Positions 5,852 through 8,676 of a stretch of 8,676 nucleotides of DNA are shown piece after piece. This stretch comes from Bacillota bacterium (GTDB lineage Bacteria > Bacillota > Clostridia > Lachnospirales > Lachnospiraceae). The notes beneath the pieces are model-generated. The model saw nothing but the letters and a program-made list of their open reading frames with translations. It ran no database searches and was not told the DNA's origin. The position numbers and the translations under genes were made by a program. The DNA lies in assembly GCA_023441145.1 (NCBI GenBank), contig JAEZQN010000078.1, positions 1 through 8,676 on the forward strand. The letters are read 5' to 3'. How positions within the stretch are numbered: the stretch's first letter is position 1; every line of letters begins with the position of its first letter.

Positions 5852-6544
5852 TCAATTATATCGTTTACAAACAGTTTCTAAGGGTGCTTCCGTTTCTATA
5901 ATACAACGCCTAAATCCCTTCATCTTGGCCTTCGCCTCTAAACGTCTGATAATCTCCTCTTCAAGCCCAATTCCTCCTAAAGATGGGCTGACATAGATAT
6001 GTTTTATTTCGGCCCTTTCCTCATCATATAACTGAAAAGCTCCACAGGCTACTGGCTCATTGTCTTTGTAAACCACAATAGCATCATGTATGCTATCAAC
6101 TCTCTCGCAAAGTAGGACAAAATCGGAATCTGCTCCGTCTGTATCTCGATACTCAAACTGTGTAAGCGCTAGAAACTGGACCTGTTCTTTCTTTTTCAGC
6201 TTCCTAACTACCGCTTCATAAGCCTCATCCATCATTTGAAAAAGTATCTGCATGTCTTCAAAGGCATCTAAATCGATGGTATTCCAATACGGTTGTTGTA
6301 CCGGCGGGCAGTGATAACCTCTCACTACAACCCCAGGGTAGATGCTACGATAAAAATAAGCTTGATCTGGATCACACTTAAGAGTCATGCGAAAAAAACG
6401 CTCCTCCGAATTCAACTGGGCAAATATCTTTCCCATAACCTTGTAACAAATGGTAGTTGGTCCAAAGGGTCTTGCCTCATATGCGCCTGGCTTTTGAGCA
6501 CAGTAGGATTGTATTATGGATATAGTTTGTTTGGTGTATTGCAT
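5852..6544 (-). CDS. YjbR/MmcQ-like domain fused to a shortened GNAT acetyltransferase domain
   Basis: This 230-residue protein has two parts. Residues 1 to about 117 match the YjbR/MmcQ pattern: RPFGPTTICYKVMGKIFAQL, then RMTLKCDP, YPGVVVRGYH, WNTIDLD and a final helix MMDEAYEAVVRKL. The fold is CyaY-like and its role is unsettled. From about 122 a GNAT-like domain follows, with LCERVDSIHDAIVVYKDNEP, the strand ACGAFQLYD, and EIKHIYVSPSLGGIGLEEEI, where the acetyl-CoA loop would be. The loop is degenerate (PSLGGIGL rather than Q/RxxGxG/A). The protein stops at LETVCKRYN, where GNAT enzymes normally continue with YxxxGF and two more strands, so about 25-35 residues appear to be missing. Neither other frame restores them. 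AAAGGAGT precedes the ATG, and the gene starts 18 bp after the J-domain gene, as the last member of that operon. Acetyltransferase activity is doubtful. Confidence 0.8.
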   Translation of the reverse strand: MQYTKQTISIIQSYCAQKPGAYEARPFGPTTICYKVMGKIFAQLNSEERFFRMTLKCDPDQAYFYRSIYPGVVVRGYHCPPVQQPYWNTIDLDAFEDMQILFQMMDEAYEAVVRKLKKKEQVQFLALTQFEYRDTDGADSDFVLLCERVDSIHDAIVVYKDNEPVACGAFQLYDEERAEIKHIYVSPSLGGIGLEEEIIRRLEAKAKMKGFRRCIIETEAPLETVCKRYN

Positions 6545-6562
6545 GAAAAGGACTCCTTTACA

Positions 6563-7396
6563 TTATTTAAAATAGGGACTCAGGAGCAACTCTTTTCTAT
6601 ACTCTTCCAGCTCCCTTATAAGGTCCTGGTACCGCTTTACTTGCTCAAGATATTCGCTCTTCTTCTTTTTAACGATACTGTCATCCTCTAAAAGTCTTTT
6701 CTGATTAAAAGGATAGCTCTTTTTCATTTTATCTATCTGTTTTATGTATTGTTGTATCCGTTCTCTAGCCCATGCTATCTTATCTTTTAAAATACTCATA
6801 GCATTATCCTTAGGGTCTTCTAACTCTGAGATGTCACTAGCAATACGTTCTAGGCTTCTTAAGAGCTCAACATCCCCTCGTTCATAGGCATCTTGTACAA
6901 GAGTCCACAATCGTTTTTGCTTTTTGGTAGACTTTAGATTCATATCCGGATGAAGTTTTTTAGCTAATTGCTTATAAATCTTTTTTAGCTCACAGCTTTC
7001 TTCCATAGAGAGTGTAGGGCAACCGAGTATGAAATGTGCTACCTCTAGGTCCTGCTCCATTTGCTGTATACGAGCCTGATACTCCATGCACTCTATATTC
7101 ACTTGATGTTCAATAGCATCCTCATCTATAAGCTCCTCACGGTTAATGGCAGCTTGCATCAGGGTAATCTGGCGTTTTAGCTTCTCATACTTTATAAAAT
7201 ATCGAAAGCATTCCATTTCATAGACACCTATTTTAGCCATATACTGAGTTTTTAGGTAAATGGCCTCATGAAAAGCCATATGCTCGCGATGCTCAATGAT
7301 ATCATTAAGCTCTCGTCTTACCTCTTCATACTCCTCAATTAGCGCAACATACTCTTTATTTAGTACAATTTGAAAGTGGTTTCCCCCCTCTTTCAT
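6563..7396 (-). CDS. Coiled-coil protein with a central J-domain (HPD) motif
   Basis: This protein of about 277 residues is soluble and almost wholly helical. The middle holds a J-domain core: ELKKIYKQLAKKLHPDMN with the diagnostic HPD at 149-151, then a helix KQKRLWTLVQDAYERGD. In DnaJ-family proteins HPD stimulates DnaK ATP hydrolysis, so this is a likely Hsp70 co-chaperone or a derivative. It lacks the Gly/Phe and zinc-finger regions of DnaJ. Long charged helices with heptad-like spacing flank it on both sides (about 15-120 and 200-270), probably coiled coils for partner binding. Two starts are possible: GTG at 7403-7405, directly abutting the TAG of the HIRAN gene, and the ATG at 7394-7396 chosen here, which has AGGTGAT just upstream. 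The tight junction implies translational coupling with the HIRAN gene. The client or partner is unknown. Confidence 0.85.
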   Translation of the reverse strand: MKEGGNHFQIVLNKEYVALIEEYEEVRRELNDIIEHREHMAFHEAIYLKTQYMAKIGVYEMECFRYFIKYEKLKRQITLMQAAINREELIDEDAIEHQVNIECMEYQARIQQMEQDLEVAHFILGCPTLSMEESCELKKIYKQLAKKLHPDMNLKSTKKQKRLWTLVQDAYERGDVELLRSLERIASDISELEDPKDNAMSILKDKIAWARERIQQYIKQIDKMKKSYPFNQKRLLEDDSIVKKKKSEYLEQVKRYQDLIRELEEYRKELLLSPYFK

Positions 7397-7405
7397 ATTA
7401 ATCAC

Positions 7406-7798
7406 CTAATCCTTCATATACATTCCTATGCGAATATCCACGCCATCCCATTCATTATTACAAGAAATCACTTTTCCATATAAAAGCTTCCCTGCATCCA
7501 TTAATCTAGCTGGCATATGATTCATTTTTCTAGGCATATAACCAAGCTTATTGCCCGCCATGTCTTTTACAAGAATAGCATAACTGTCATAGGCATTCTT
7601 TGGTTCCCTCACCAGTTTTACCTTCATATCCTTCTTAAGCCCTTCTGCAAGTGCCTCGATATTATCAACATAATATGTTCCTGCAACAAGAAAGGAGGTC
7701 AGGTACACATCCTGTACAAATGGTTTTGAAAGGCCTGTTCCACTCATAATAAGCTCTGGCAAACTACTTCCTAGATTCATTGGAATAATATTAGACAT
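7406..7798 (-). CDS. Stand-alone HIRAN-domain protein
   Basis: This 130-residue protein consists mainly of a HIRAN domain, from about residue 32 to 126. Characteristic pieces are FLVAGTYYVDN (36-46), LKKDMKVKLVREPKNAYDSYAILV (54-77), with the family's LxREPxNxxDxxAI core, GNKLGYMPRK (82-91) and the helix PARLMDAGKLLYGKV (96-110). HIRAN domains occur in helicases such as HLTF, where they bind the 3' end of single-stranded DNA, and as small bacterial proteins or nuclease fusions; here no catalytic domain is attached. The N-terminal 30 residues are not recognised. AAGGAGAGG lies 5 nt before the ATG. The stop codon abuts the next gene. A DNA-binding or DNA-repair adaptor role is inferred from the domain, working with the J-domain protein by context. 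Confidence 0.88.
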   Translation of the reverse strand: MSNIIPMNLGSSLPELIMSGTGLSKPFVQDVYLTSFLVAGTYYVDNIEALAEGLKKDMKVKLVREPKNAYDSYAILVKDMAGNKLGYMPRKMNHMPARLMDAGKLLYGKVISCNNEWDGVDIRIGMYMKD

Positions 7799-7830
7799 AA
7801 CAACCTCTCCTTCCCAACATCCCCATTTTA

Positions 7831-8070
7831 TTAGAAATCAAAATCATCTGGGTCTAGGCCAGCATCCTCTAAGGCTTCTATACGTTCTTCTTCGCTCATC
7901 ATCTCTAGGTCAAACGAATCTAATCCTGCGTCCCTTAGCTGACTCTCCTTCTCTTCACATTCACTTTCATCCATCATGTCTGCAAATGCTGAAAACTCTG
8001 CTGCCTGCTCCAATGCATCCATCTTACCATCATCATTAAAATCAAATAACCCACCAAATAAACCTGCCAT
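7831..8070 (-). CDS. Small acidic EF-hand-like protein
   Basis: This 79-residue, very acidic protein (pI must be low: about a third Asp/Glu) begins MAGLFGGLFDFNDDGKMD. Residues 10-21 (DFNDDGKMDALE) fit a complete EF-hand loop: Asp, Asn and Asp at positions 1, 3 and 5, Gly at 6, Asp at 9 and Glu at 12. The C-terminal half contains two copies of a DAGLD motif (RDAGLDSFDLEMM and EDAGLDPDDFDF). Similar short proteins, ending in a DAGLDPDD-type tail, are common in Lachnospiraceae to my recollection, but I know of no assigned function. The ATG at 8068-8070 has GGTGA 5 nt upstream; in-frame TTG (8080-8082) and GTG (8077-8079) codons are poorer choices. It stands 32 bp before the HIRAN gene and is probably the first gene of that operon. 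Calcium binding is inferred from the loop alone. Confidence 0.75.
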   Translation of the reverse strand: MAGLFGGLFDFNDDGKMDALEQAAEFSAFADMMDESECEEKESQLRDAGLDSFDLEMMSEEERIEALEDAGLDPDDFDF

Positions 8071-8139
8071 ACCTCTCACCAACCCTTTCTGGAGAATCAG
8101 TCACCTATACTATGTATTATGTAACATTCTTATAAACGA

Positions 8140-8175
8140 ATTATACACTACCTACCTGTCCCATTTTGTGGACAG
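8140..8175 (-). promoter_or_regulatory. Possible promoter with overlapping dyad for the EF-hand/HIRAN operon
   Basis: The 158-bp gap before the EF-hand gene contains a perfect TATAAT on the minus strand (8140-8145) without a convincing -35 or TGN extension. The dyad CTGTCC (8156-8161) / GGACAG (8170-8175), with an 8-nt spacer, covers the place where the -35 should be. This would suit an operator or an activator site. No U-run follows, so it is not a terminator for the upstream GNAT gene. The hexamer is clear; its use as a promoter is uncertain. Confidence 0.4.
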
Positions 8176-8228
8176 CAGATATGAAAACTCCCTAAATGGT
8201 TGGCGTTTATGCTCTTCTTTTACATATA

Positions 8229-8675
8229 CTAATATTTTTTCACTAAAGACACATGGTCTTCTAGTTCAAAAAATCCGTTTTTCTTATAAAACTCATAGGC
8301 TGGAACTGTTCGTTCCGTTTGTAAAAAGATATAGGATACTCCCTTTGACTTTGTATATGTTTCAATGAATTCTAAGAAGTGCTTTCCTAATCCTCGCCCC
8401 TGCTCCGTTGTTTTTATACAGAGTTCAACGATGTAATACTGCGTTCCCGAATACCAATGCATAATACTTCCCATAGAAAGCCCTACCATCTGTCCTTCCT
8501 CAAATAGTCCTAACGTCAAGGAATTCGGATTTCCAATCAAGTCCACTATATAGGCATGAAGCTGTTCTTTGTCACTCCAGTCGTCGTTCCACGGCTCCTT
8601 CATAAACACATCTGCAAAGAAGGACTTAATTGTTTCTATCTCTTCCACAGAAAGTTGTTTTAACTCTATGTTCAT
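8229..8675 (-). CDS. GNAT-family N-acetyltransferase
   Basis: This 148-residue protein is a full-length single-domain GNAT. It has an N-terminal helix region (SVEEIETIKSFFADVF), a strand LTLGLFEEGQMVGLSMGS (53-70), the YIVELCIKTTEQGRGLGKHF segment carrying the acetyl-CoA pyrophosphate loop QGRGLGK (92-98), the helix LEFIETYTKSKGV, the strand IFLQTER, and the closing VPAYEFYKKNGFFELEDHVSL with the usual AxxFYxxxGF. Family members transfer an acetyl group from acetyl-CoA to an amine on a small molecule, peptide or antibiotic; the early PWNDDW segment resembles aminoglycoside-type and related enzymes but does not prove a substrate. The ATG at 8673-8675 sits one base from the window edge, so its ribosome site is unseen and a longer start cannot be excluded. 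It is separated by 158 bp from the EF-hand gene and may be a separate unit. Confidence 0.9.
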   Translation of the reverse strand: MNIELKQLSVEEIETIKSFFADVFMKEPWNDDWSDKEQLHAYIVDLIGNPNSLTLGLFEEGQMVGLSMGSIMHWYSGTQYYIVELCIKTTEQGRGLGKHFLEFIETYTKSKGVSYIFLQTERTVPAYEFYKKNGFFELEDHVSLVKKY

Positions 8676-8676
8676 C

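Noticed and set aside
6293..6691. Plus-strand reading frame of 132 codons
   Set aside because: It is antisense to the YjbR-GNAT and J-domain genes, which have real family motifs and ribosome sites.
7976..8368. Plus-strand reading frame of 130 codons over the EF-hand/GNAT gap
   Set aside because: No ribosome site or domain, and it overlaps two supported minus-strand genes.

Overview
The window is low-GC DNA with Shine-Dalgarno sites ahead of almost every gene, and every supported gene lies on the minus strand. The protein families point to a low-GC Gram-positive, most likely a clostridium of the Lachnospiraceae type. These include a CUT1 sugar ABC transporter with a lysine-rich MsmK/UgpC-type ATPase, a lipoprotein binding protein with a long Asn/Thr/Ser linker, and a tiny acidic EF-hand protein. 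The organism assignment is inference from gene style, not from a marker gene.

Left half (read right to left, about 5217 down to 1): a carbohydrate-uptake operon. A consensus-like sigma-A promoter (5189-5217) drives a leader RNA of about 245 nt. The leader holds a four-codon mini-ORF behind a very strong Shine-Dalgarno site and a 26-bp near-perfect palindrome. It is followed by the ABC ATPase (3752-4936), the extracellular solute-binding lipoprotein (2128-3585), two membrane permeases (1143-2018 and 261-1127) and the start of a Gfo/Idh/MocA-family dehydrogenase that runs off the window (1-235). Together these would bind a sugar or sugar derivative outside the cell, import it with ATP, and probably begin its oxidation inside. 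The substrate cannot be read from the sequence. A 13-bp perfect hairpin and a second hairpin/cre-like site separate the binding-protein gene from the permeases, a typical place for setting unequal expression.

Middle (5401-5806): a lone 92-residue, three-helix membrane protein with its own extended -10 promoter and a clear intrinsic terminator, then about 220 bp of AT-rich DNA with several short dyads upstream of the transporter promoter.

Right half (8070 down to 5852): four closely spaced genes that look like one operon. In order they encode a 79-residue acidic EF-hand-like protein, a stand-alone HIRAN-domain protein, a coiled-coil protein with a J-domain HPD motif, and a YjbR/MmcQ-like domain fused to a GNAT domain that stops early. 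I do not recognise this set as a named system; it is the best candidate here for something undescribed. At the right edge is a complete-looking GNAT acetyltransferase (8229-8675).

No rRNA, tRNA, CRISPR array, insertion sequence or phage gene was seen.
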